From: Bacteroidales bacterium
GTDB lineage: Bacteria; Bacteroidota; Bacteroidia; Bacteroidales; WCHB1-69
DNA: 14,023 nt
Direction of reading: 5' to 3'
Assembly: GCA_023229985.1 (NCBI GenBank)
Contig: JALNYF010000054.1
Coordinates: 1-14,023, forward strand
Every line of letters starts with the position of its first letter. Positions within the stretch are counted from its first letter, which is position 1. Below are positions 7,599 to 14,023 of this stretch, in pieces. Both the position numbers and the translations under genes were made by a program. The notes under the pieces are model-generated. The model saw nothing but the letters and a program-made list of their open reading frames with translations. It was not told where the DNA came from and searched no databases.

Positions 7599-8299
7599 AC
7601 AGTTTCAACGTTAGTTTTATGCTTTTTCTTTTTTCTTCTTGAATTCTTGCTTATCTTTGTTTTGGCAGCATACAGGTTATTTTTAGCAATAATGTCTTGT
7701 GTCAAATTGAATTCAAACCCTTTGGGCAAAGTCAATCGACCGTTGGATAATTGTGACAAGTGCTGTGCAATGACCTTATCGTCAACGGTATCGCGGTTCC
7801 AAGTAAGATACAATTTTTTCATATTGTTGGCAATATCCTTGGTAATTTCGATTTTGCGTTCGGAATCCGGATAATTGGCAACTGTTTTAATAATTTTTTC
7901 AATATAACGCCCATAAGTACGGACGGTTATTTTACTTTTAGAAAGGTTTCCGCACCCCACTTTCTCTATCACTCGGCTTTCAGGGGTGGGCTTGGAAAAG
8001 GGGGAATCTACATCTAATTGATAATTAGAGATAATAAACAGATGATCCCACAATTTTTGCCAAAACTCAATCGAATCTTTCATTTTTTTATTGGCATCAA
8101 CAGCGGGTATATTTCCCTTTGCCGAGCCGTTTGATGTAGCGTTCATGCTACACATCGACATCACGCGGACAATTGCTTTTGCCGTTTCATTTCTTCGTTT
8201 TCTATCTTTAATCTTAACTGCATCTTCTATCATTTTCTGTATATTCCTACCATACTCTTTGATAATGAGTGCATTACGTTCCGTATTATATTCAAACAT
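7595..8299 (-). CDS. DUF4290 family protein
   Basis: 234 residues, no signal peptide or membrane segment, function unknown. I recognise the Bacteroidota family DUF4290 from the opening EYNTERNALIIKEYGRNIQKM, from KLWDHLFIISNYQLDVDSP (82-100) and from MKKLYLTWNRDTVDD (160-174). Residues 16-47 and 129-160 align without gaps with 12 of 32 identical (YGRxIxKxI at both starts), so the protein holds an internal repeat. A stretch at about 50-76 is rich in Asn, Ser, Gly, Ala and Lys and looks like an insertion or loop. The tail (218-230) is strongly basic, RRKKKKHK, suggesting contact with nucleic acid or ribosome (inference). Start: the ATG at 8299. A TTG 21 bases upstream in frame overlaps the promoter -7 element and is rejected. 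It heads an operon with an ABC exporter, overlapping the ATPase start by 4 bases. Confidence 0.87.
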   Translation of the reverse strand: MFEYNTERNALIIKEYGRNIQKMIEDAVKIKDRKRRNETAKAIVRVMSMCSMNATSNGSAKGNIPAVDANKKMKDSIEFWQKLWDHLFIISNYQLDVDSPFSKPTPESRVIEKVGCGNLSKSKITVRTYGRYIEKIIKTVANYPDSERKIEITKDIANNMKKLYLTWNRDTVDDKVIAQHLSQLSNGRLTLPKGFEFNLTQDIIAKNNLYAAKTKISKNSRRKKKKHKTNVETV

Positions 8300-8317
8300 A
8301 AATCTATAATTTGGCTG

Positions 8318-8325
8318 CAAAGGTA
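8318..8325 (-). promoter_or_regulatory. -7 promoter element for the DUF4290-ABC operon
   Basis: On the - strand the bases read TACCTTTG, a match to the Bacteroidota TAnnTTTG consensus. The ATG at 8299 lies 18 bases beyond it, so the leader would be only about 10-12 bases. No clear TTTG -33 box is visible at the normal spacing. It stands back to back with the promoter at 8374-8381. Confidence 0.65.
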
Positions 8326-8373
8326 CATTATTTTTTTTAATGTTCTTGTATGAATCTTACAAAAAAAAATGTG

Positions 8374-8381
8374 TACTTTTG
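8374..8381 (+). promoter_or_regulatory. -7 promoter element for the SRPBCC-lptB operon
   Basis: TACTTTTG fits TAnnTTTG and precedes the ATG at 8404 by 22 bases. A possible -33 TTG at 8346-8348 is rather far (spacer 25), so the upstream half is weak. This element lies inside the open frame that would begin at 8350, which argues that translation starts at 8404 instead. Confidence 0.6.
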
Positions 8382-8403
8382 CCGTTCAATAATTGCAAGA
8401 AAA

Positions 8404-8805
8404 ATGATAATTCAGAATCAGACAGAAGGCATACATTCAGGTGCAGACAAAATATACGCGACTCTCGGCAATTTTCAGATATTAGAGAAAATGATGCCCG
8501 AACAAGTCCAAAATTGGAAGGCAACGGACGAGCATTGTGAATTTACCGTCTCGGGAATGGCGTCCTTTCAAATGGACATTGTAGAAAAGGTGGCAGATTC
8601 CAAAATCGTCTTTCGGATGACCAACGATAAAAACATTCCGATTCTGTTAAGTTTTGACATCAATAAGACGGGAGAAACCTGCCGGCTTGACGTTACTATT
8701 GACGCAGAAGTGCCTCTTTTTTTGCAATCCGTGATAAAAAATCCTTTGCAAAAAGTGGCAGATACCCTTGGTGAAAAAATTAAGAATTACACTGAACAGC
8801 AGTAA
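8404..8805 (+). CDS. SRPBCC (START/Bet v 1-like) superfamily protein
   Basis: A 133-residue soluble protein of the SRPBCC helix-grip fold, which forms a deep hydrophobic pocket. The order of elements fits: an N-terminal strand (IIQNQTEGI), a short helix (ADKIYATLGNF), a run of beta strands (about 44-105, e.g. CEFTVSG, MDIVEKVADSKIVFRM, CRLDVTIDAEV), and a long C-terminal helix (about 107-130, VIKNPLQKVADTLGEKIKNY). It resembles small conserved Bacteroidota SRPBCC proteins annotated as hypothetical; no catalytic residues are evident and the ligand is unknown. I chose the ATG at 8404. The ATG at 8350 would add 18 residues and place the promoter inside the gene. lptB starts 2 bases after its stop, so the two are almost certainly co-expressed; a lipid-related role is only a guess from that neighbour. 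Confidence 0.84.
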   Translation: MIIQNQTEGIHSGADKIYATLGNFQILEKMMPEQVQNWKATDEHCEFTVSGMASFQMDIVEKVADSKIVFRMTNDKNIPILLSFDINKTGETCRLDVTIDAEVPLFLQSVIKNPLQKVADTLGEKIKNYTEQQ

Positions 8806-8807
8806 TC

Positions 8808-9542
8808 ATGGAATACACGATTAGAACCGACAATTTAGTCAAAGTTTATAAGTCAAGAACCGTAGTCAATCATGTTTCAATATCCTTAAAACAAGGGGAA
8901 ATAGTTGGATTATTAGGTCCAAATGGTGCCGGCAAAACGACCTCTTTTTATATGATTGTCGGTTTAATACAGCCGGTTTCCGGCGAAATTTTTTTGAATG
9001 ATGACAACATTACGAAGTTTGCCATGTATAAGCGTGCGCAGATGGGAATTTCATATCTGCCGCAAGAGGCATCTGTCTTTCGCGATTTGTCGGTAGAAAA
9101 GAATATTAAAGCAATCCTTCAATTTAGCGGTTTGAATCATGCAGAACAAAAAGACAAGCTGGAAGATCTCATTTCTGAGTTTAATTTGCATAAAGTACGA
9201 AAAAATGAAGGGAAAAACCTATCCGGTGGCGAGCGAAGGAGAACCGAAATCGCGCGCTGTTTGGCTTCCGACCCCAAATTTATTCTTTTGGACGAGCCAT
9301 TTGCCGGTGTGGACCCAATTGCAGTAGAAGATATTCAGAGCATCATTGCCAAACTGAAAAAGAAAAATATCGGCATTTTAATCACCGACCACAACGTCCA
9401 CGAAACGCTGGCAATTACGGATAGAGCTTACATTTTACACGAAGGAAACGTACTCCGAACCGGAACGGCTCAAGAATTAGCTTCCGATGAATTTGTCAGA
9501 AAAGTATATCTTGGCAAAAATTTTGAACTTAGAATGCCATAA
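8808..9542 (+). CDS. lptB: LPS export system ATPase LptB
   Basis: Cytoplasmic ATPase of the LptB2FG complex that lifts lipopolysaccharide out of the inner membrane for delivery through LptC, LptA and LptDE. The length of 244 residues is normal. Walker A is GPNGAGKTT (37-45), the Q-loop is YLPQEASVFRDLSVEKNI (83-100), a very LptB-like stretch, the signature is LSGGE (138-142), Walker B is FILLDEPFAGVDP (158-170) and the switch His195 is in ITDHNVHET. The C-terminus KVYLGKNFEL (232-241) also matches the family. Start ATG at 8808, 2 bases after the SRPBCC stop. No lptC, lptA, lptF or lptG gene is in the window, so the rest of the machine is encoded elsewhere or outside. The stop lies 3 bases from that of the convergent PAS gene. 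Confidence 0.95.
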   Translation: MEYTIRTDNLVKVYKSRTVVNHVSISLKQGEIVGLLGPNGAGKTTSFYMIVGLIQPVSGEIFLNDDNITKFAMYKRAQMGISYLPQEASVFRDLSVEKNIKAILQFSGLNHAEQKDKLEDLISEFNLHKVRKNEGKNLSGGERRRTEIARCLASDPKFILLDEPFAGVDPIAVEDIQSIIAKLKKKNIGILITDHNVHETLAITDRAYILHEGNVLRTGTAQELASDEFVRKVYLGKNFELRMP

Positions 9543-9545
9543 AAG

Positions 9546-9890
9546 CTATTTTACAACGGGTTTGCGCACAAAATGCTTCATCTCAAACGGAATTTCCATA
9601 GAAAGCTCAATATAACCGGCAAAATCTTTATCTTGATACCACGGCATCTGATATATTAACTTCTTTACCCCATTCTTCTCTATCGTATATGCGTTAACAT
9701 TATGATTTTGAAGCATTTGAATCAATGTTGTCCGCGCAGGTTCCGGATGACAATCCAATAATGAATGTCCGATCAGACTTTGTCCGTCATGTACAAAAGT
9801 CGATACCGATTTATCGTTCATCTCCAAAATCTTACCATCTTTATCGCAAATGGTAACGGAAATGGGAGCTTGTTGAAAATAATCAATCAT
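9546..9890 (-). CDS. Small stand-alone PAS-domain protein (DUF438 C-terminal-like)
   Basis: The 114 residues make a single PAS domain and nothing else: no kinase, cyclase, helix-turn-helix or transmembrane part. Order: APISVTICDKDGKILEMND (8-26, the first strands of a PAS fold), then GHSLLDCHPEPAR (41-53), then EKNGVKKLIYQMPWYQDKD (71-89) and the final strand with EIPFEM (99-104). The DCHPEPAR segment and the ending resemble the PAS part of DUF438 proteins, which I know from anaerobes. The ligand is unknown; Cys47-His48 could matter for metal, heme or redox sensing, but this is conjecture. It lies 47 bases downstream of fabD on the same strand, without a convincing promoter of its own. Start ATG at 9888-9890. 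Confidence 0.78.
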   Translation of the reverse strand: MIDYFQQAPISVTICDKDGKILEMNDKSVSTFVHDGQSLIGHSLLDCHPEPARTTLIQMLQNHNVNAYTIEKNGVKKLIYQMPWYQDKDFAGYIELSMEIPFEMKHFVRKPVVK

Positions 9891-9937
9891 TCTGTCAGAA
9901 TTTTATAGTAATATACAAATAACTCATTTACAACTTA

Positions 9938-10813
9938 TTATCCGTGTCTTACCTCAACATCGAGTGCTATTTTTCTGATTAAGCCCTGCAGCACATCGCC
10001 GGGACCAAATTCCACAAATTCGGTTGCCCCGTCAGTGACCATATTTCTGATGGTTTGTGTCCAACGAATCGGGTGCGTAAGTTGCAATTTCAGGTTTTCG
10101 CGAATCGTAGCAATGTCGGTAGAAGCGTTTGCCGTAACATTTTGATAGATAGGACACAACGGCTGTGCAAAATGGGTCTCATCGATGGCTTTTGCCAATT
10201 CGTCTTTTGCTGTTTGCATCAGTGGAGAGTGGAATGCGCCACCAACTGCCAACTGCATTACCCGACGTGCGCCGGCCGCTTTTATTTGCTCCGTAGCCCA
10301 TTCAATTCCGCTCAAAGTGCCTGAAATGACCAATTGCTCCGGACTATTGTAGTTTGCCGGCACAACAATTTCGGGACAATTTCGGCAGATTTCCTCAACT
10401 TTTTCATCATCAAATTTCAAAACTACCGCCATCGTGGATGGGGTCAGTTCGCAAGCGCGCTGCATCGCCTCCGCGCGTTGAGAAACCAATAGCAGCGCAT
10501 CAGCAAAGTTCAACGTTTGGCAAGCTACCAAAGCAGAAAATTCACCTAATGAATGACCGGCAACCATCGCCGGCGCAGGCACATCTTTCGCTACCAAATA
10601 ACTGATAACAGAATGCAAAAAAACGGCAGGCTGTGTTACCTTGGTCATTTTCAGTTCCTCCGCCGTCCCGTTAAACATCATGTCCGTAATGCGAAATCCC
10701 AAGATGTCATTGGCGGTCTCAAACAATTCCTTAGCAGCAGGAACGGTTTCATACAATTCCTTGCCCATTCCTACAAACTGTGCCCCCTGTCCGGGGAAAA
10801 CATAAGCGTTCAT
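9938..10813 (-). CDS. fabD: Malonyl-CoA:ACP transacylase
   Basis: Transfers the malonyl group from CoA to acyl carrier protein, supplying the extender unit for type II fatty acid synthesis. The length of 291 residues is normal for the family. Visible marks: the oxyanion GQGAQ (8-12), the nucleophile elbow GHSLGE (86-91) with Ser88, Arg113 for the malonyl carboxylate in SQRAEAM, the catalytic His195 in GAFHSPLM, QNVTA (224-228) and GPGDVLQGL (270-278). All catalytic residues are present. Start ATG at 10813, 3 bases after the ileS stop. No other fab or acpP gene is in the window. Confidence 0.97.
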   Translation of the reverse strand: MNAYVFPGQGAQFVGMGKELYETVPAAKELFETANDILGFRITDMMFNGTAEELKMTKVTQPAVFLHSVISYLVAKDVPAPAMVAGHSLGEFSALVACQTLNFADALLLVSQRAEAMQRACELTPSTMAVVLKFDDEKVEEICRNCPEIVVPANYNSPEQLVISGTLSGIEWATEQIKAAGARRVMQLAVGGAFHSPLMQTAKDELAKAIDETHFAQPLCPIYQNVTANASTDIATIRENLKLQLTHPIRWTQTIRNMVTDGATEFVEFGPGDVLQGLIRKIALDVEVRHG

Positions 10814-10816
10814 ATT

Positions 10817-13800
10817 CTAATTTTTACTAATAACTATTTGAACGGTAAGATTGTCAGCAATTTCAAATTCTATCTTGTTGGCAGCTGTCAACGTCGGTTT
10901 AATTTCAAAAACCGTACAGAGCGTTTCTGTCTGAATATAATCTTGAAATTGTTTAAATGCTTGATTTAAAGCATCATTACTTTCAACTTGAATAGAAATG
11001 GTATCCATAACGTCCAACTGAGAATCTTTGCGGAAGTTTTGAATGCGGTTAATCACTTCGCGGGCGTAGCCTTCGTTGCGCAAATCGTCCGTAATGGTAA
11101 TGTCCAGAGCAACTGTCATGGTTCCCTGATTGGTAACAACCCAGCCCGGAATATCTTCTGCCACAATTTCTACATCATCCAATTCGACCGTCACTTCCTG
11201 ATTGTCAACAGAAAGAACGAAGTGGCCGTTTTTCTCAATTTTTTGAATATCAGCTTGACTAAAATTGATGATGGCATTTGCTAACTGTTTCATAATTTTG
11301 CCGTACTTGGGTCCCAACTTCTTGAAATCCGGCTTAATCCGTTTTACAAAAATACCGTTATCATCGGAGACGAAATCAATTTCCTTCACATTGACCTCAT
11401 GCAGTATCAATTCTTTGACTTTCTCTAATTGATTTTTGAAAGTATCGTTATCGGTTGCAGGAATCATAATTTTTCCAAGTGGCTGACGAACACGGATATT
11501 CGATTTCTTTCTGAGCGAAAGGACCATAGAAGAAATCTGCTGTGCCATCTGCATCCGTTCTTCCAACATCTTATCAATCAAATTATTATCAACTTTTGGA
11601 AATTCGGATAAGTGAATAGAATCGATTTTTTCTTTTTGGGTAATTTGGTTCAAATCCAAGAACAATTTATCCATGAAGAAAGGAGCGATTGGGGAAGCCA
11701 ACTTCGCGATGGTCACCATGCAGGTATAAAGAGTTTGGTAAGCAGAGATTTTATCATCGGAATAACTTCCTTTCCAAAACCTTCTACGACAAAGTCTTAC
11801 ATACCAATTACTTAGATATTCGTTCACAAAATCTTGAATTTCACGACCTGCTTTGGTTGGTTCAAAATCGGTATAATATTCGTCGCAGTGTTGAATCAAG
11901 GTATTAAGTTCGGAGAGTATCCAACGGTCGATTTCGGGGCGTTTGGCGTTAGGAATATCATTTTCTTGGTAGCAAAAACCGTCAATATTGGCGTACATTG
12001 CGAAGAAATTATAAGTATTGTAGAGTGTTCCGAAGAATTTGCGTTGCACCTCGGCAATCCCTTCTACATCAAATTTGAGATTGTCCCACGGTTGAGCGTT
12101 GGTAATCATATACCAGCGAGTGGCATCGGGACCGTATTTTTCGATAGTTTCAAACGGGTCGGTGGCATTTCCATAGCGTTTGGACATTTTATTTCCGTTT
12201 TTGTCTAATACTAAACCATTGGAAACCACTGCTTTATAAGCCACAGAATCGAACAACATCGTAGCGATAGCGTGCAAGGTGAAGAACCAGCCGCGCGTTT
12301 GATCCACGCCCTCGGCGATGAAGTTGGCAGGAAAGTTCTTTTTAAATGTTTCCTGATTTTCAAACGGATAGTGCCATTGACAATAGGGCATCGCACCGGA
12401 ATCGAACCAAACATCAATCAAGTCAATTTCGCGTGTCATTTTTTGACCACTTGGAGAAACGAGAAAAATATCGTCAACGTAAGGACGGTGCAAGTCGATT
12501 TTGTTATAATTCTCTTTACTGAAATCATTGACAATAAACGCTTTATACGGATTTTCCTTCATTATTCCGGCAGCCACTGCCTTGTCAATTTCCTTCTGTA
12601 ATTGTTCGATGGAGCCGATACAGATTTGTTCTTTTTTATCCTCTGTAGTCCATATTGGGAGTGGAACGCCCCAGAAGCGGGAACGGGATAAGTTCCAATC
12701 CACCAAATTTTCCAACCAATTACCAAATCGACCACTTCCGGTTGCCTGCGGTTTCCATTTAATCGTTTTATTGAGCTCTATCATTCTGTCTTTCAGCTGA
12801 GTAGTTTTGATGAACCACGAATCGAGCGGATAATAAAGCACCGGTTTATCAGTTCGCCAGCAGTGCGGGTAATTGTGAACATATTTTTCTATTTTGAAAG
12901 CTTTATGTTCTCCTTTCAGCCAGATGGCGATGGTTACATCTAACGTTTCAGCTGCGTGTTGGTCATCTTTTTCATAGTCGGGTTTCACGTAGCAGCCGGC
13001 AACTTGGGAATAGAGCGGAACGTTAACATGTTCTTTTACAAATCCTTCGTCAATATCATCAATGTGAAAGAGTTTACCGGTTTTATCGACCATAGGTTGT
13101 GAGTTGCCCATTTTGTCGGTGAGAAGCATGGGAGCAATGCCCGCATCGGCAGCAACGCGCTTGTCGTCTGCGCCGAAAGTAGGGGCTATATGCACAATTC
13201 CGGTACCATCTTCGGTTGTCACATAGTCGCCCGCAATTACGCGAAATGCGTCGCCATCAGGTGTCATGTAAGGAATCAGCTGTTCATATCTAACGCCCAA
13301 TAGCTGCTCTCCTTTTGCCTCATTCAGAATAAGATACGGAATAATTTTATCGCCTGCTTTGTAATCTTCCCAATTCATGTCTTTCCCTTTTTCAGAGAAA
13401 TAGTGGCTGACCAAATTTTTAGCCAAGACAACCAAAATAGGTTCACCATTATAAGGGTTAAAAGTTTTGATTAAGACGTAATCGATTTTAAGACCGACTG
13501 CCAAAGCTGTATTAGAAGGCAACGTCCACGGGGTTGTTGTCCAAGCCAAGAAATAGAGATTTTCAGGAATGGTATCGGTTTGGATAAAATCTTTAAATGC
13601 CGCCGGAACATTCTGATTGACAGCAACTTTAAATTGAGCAACGATAGTTGTATCTTTCACATCTTTGTAGCAGCCGGGGAGATTCAGTTCGTGGGAGCTG
13701 AGCCCTGTACCGGCAGCGGGCGAGAAAGGTTGTATGGTGTAGCCTTTGTAGAGCAGTCCTTTTTCATAAAGTTTTGAGAGTAAATACCATACAGATTCAA

Positions 13801-14023
13801 TATATTTATTGTCGAAAGTAATATATGGATTTTCAAGGTCGACCCAATAGCCCATTTTCTTGGTAATGTCGTCCCACAGATCTTTAAATTTCATTACTTC
13901 GCGGCGGCAAGCTTGGTTATATTCTTCCACGGAGATAGATTTTCCGATATCTTCCTTGGTGATCCCCAAAGTTTTTTCAACACCCAATTCCACCGGCAGA
14001 CCGTGTGTATCCCATCCGCCCTT
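10817..14023 (-). CDS. ileS: Isoleucyl-tRNA synthetase, type 2 (5' end outside window)
   Basis: Charges tRNA-Ile with isoleucine and edits mischarged valine. The frame runs to the right edge; 1068 residues are visible, beginning KGGWDTHGLPVE, so the start and the HIGH motif lie beyond the window. A GTG inside this segment (13993) is not the start. The CP1 editing domain includes TTEDGTGIVHIAPTFGADD (near 13160-13220), then a Rossmann-fold return with WFDSG, DQTRGWF and KMSKR (12176-12190), the second ATP motif. An anticodon-binding domain follows (RWILSELNTL, then EYLSNWYVRLCRRRFW). The C-terminus lacks the CxxC zinc motif of E. coli-type IleRS. GWDTHGLPVE with KMSKR marks the eukaryote-like type 2 enzyme, usually less sensitive to mupirocin. 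The gene is upstream of fabD by 3 bases. Confidence 0.96.
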   Translation of the reverse strand, partial: KGGWDTHGLPVELGVEKTLGITKEDIGKSISVEEYNQACRREVMKFKDLWDDITKKMGYWVDLENPYITFDNKYIESVWYLLSKLYEKGLLYKGYTIQPFSPAAGTGLSSHELNLPGCYKDVKDTTIVAQFKVAVNQNVPAAFKDFIQTDTIPENLYFLAWTTTPWTLPSNTALAVGLKIDYVLIKTFNPYNGEPILVVLAKNLVSHYFSEKGKDMNWEDYKAGDKIIPYLILNEAKGEQLLGVRYEQLIPYMTPDGDAFRVIAGDYVTTEDGTGIVHIAPTFGADDKRVAADAGIAPMLLTDKMGNSQPMVDKTGKLFHIDDIDEGFVKEHVNVPLYSQVAGCYVKPDYEKDDQHAAETLDVTIAIWLKGEHKAFKIEKYVHNYPHCWRTDKPVLYYPLDSWFIKTTQLKDRMIELNKTIKWKPQATGSGRFGNWLENLVDWNLSRSRFWGVPLPIWTTEDKKEQICIGSIEQLQKEIDKAVAAGIMKENPYKAFIVNDFSKENYNKIDLHRPYVDDIFLVSPSGQKMTREIDLIDVWFDSGAMPYCQWHYPFENQETFKKNFPANFIAEGVDQTRGWFFTLHAIATMLFDSVAYKAVVSNGLVLDKNGNKMSKRYGNATDPFETIEKYGPDATRWYMITNAQPWDNLKFDVEGIAEVQRKFFGTLYNTYNFFAMYANIDGFCYQENDIPNAKRPEIDRWILSELNTLIQHCDEYYTDFEPTKAGREIQDFVNEYLSNWYVRLCRRRFWKGSYSDDKISAYQTLYTCMVTIAKLASPIAPFFMDKLFLDLNQITQKEKIDSIHLSEFPKVDNNLIDKMLEERMQMAQQISSMVLSLRKKSNIRVRQPLGKIMIPATDNDTFKNQLEKVKELILHEVNVKEIDFVSDDNGIFVKRIKPDFKKLGPKYGKIMKQLANAIINFSQADIQKIEKNGHFVLSVDNQEVTVELDDVEIVAEDIPGWVVTNQGTMTVALDITITDDLRNEGYAREVINRIQNFRKDSQLDVMDTISIQVESNDALNQAFKQFQDYIQTETLCTVFEIKPTLTAANKIEFEIADNLTVQIVISKN

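Noticed and set aside
8300..8320. TTG start at 8320 for the DUF4290 gene
   Set aside because: This TTG overlaps the TACCTTTG promoter element, and DUF4290 proteins begin close to the xYNT motif that follows the ATG at 8299.
8350..8403. Longer start (ATG at 8350) for the SRPBCC gene
   Set aside because: It would add 18 residues (MNLTKKNVYFCRSIIARK) that do not fit the fold, and the -7 promoter element at 8374-8381 lies inside it.
11834..12208. 124-codon open frame on the + strand inside ileS
   Set aside because: It is a shadow of the conserved synthetase region that includes KMSKR, with no recognisable product.
1..14023. Defence, mobile or novel multi-gene system
   Set aside because: All genes but DUF4290, the SRPBCC protein and the PAS protein belong to well-known families. 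There is no transposase, integrase, repeat array, retron-like RNA or toxin-antitoxin pair, and base composition looks even across the window by eye.

Overview
This window looks like an ordinary core-chromosome segment of a low-GC Bacteroidota bacterium, probably class Bacteroidia or a flavobacteria-like relative. The genus cannot be fixed from the sequence. The lineage call rests on four things: promoters of the Bacteroidota type (TAnnTTTG at -7), a DUF4290 protein (a family I know only from this phylum), a short arginine decarboxylase of the flavobacterial kind, and no strong Shine-Dalgarno sequences. I see no phage, IS, integron, CRISPR or toxin-antitoxin genes. Coding density is very high and no stretch of 300 bases lacks a gene.

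Left part, + strand (1-1860): the C-terminal part of AMP nucleosidase (amn), a PnuC-type vitamin-precursor transporter 10 bases behind it, then thioredoxin with its own promoter and a tRNA-Leu(CAG) only 12 bases after the thioredoxin stop. A hairpin terminator closes this side and overlaps the last codons of the convergent ABC-F gene. amn and the transporter suggest nucleotide and NAD-precursor salvage.

Middle part, - strand (1843-8299, genes read right to left): one unit is arginine decarboxylase (speA) followed by an ABC-F ATPase, transcribed from a promoter near 5207. A second unit is DUF4290 - ABC ATPase (NatA-like) - ABC-2 permease (NatB-like), starting at a promoter near 8325 and ending at a strong terminator at 5263-5296. 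DUF4290 and the ATPase overlap by ATGA, and the ATPase and permease are 6 bases apart, so the three are probably made together.

Right part: a divergent + strand pair (8404-9542) encodes a small SRPBCC-fold protein and LptB, the ATPase of lipopolysaccharide export. Facing it on the - strand is an ileS (partial) - fabD - PAS-protein cluster (14023 to 9546). LptB and the PAS gene converge with only 3 bases between their stops and no visible terminator.

I did not find a clearly new biological system. The points most worth a second look are the translational coupling of DUF4290 to a NatAB-type exporter, an ungapped internal repeat in the DUF4290 protein, the back-to-back promoters between DUF4290 and SRPBCC/lptB, the eukaryote-like (type 2) isoleucyl-tRNA synthetase, and the small stand-alone PAS protein. 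Several translation starts (ABC-F, DUF4290, SRPBCC) should be placed downstream of the longest open frame.
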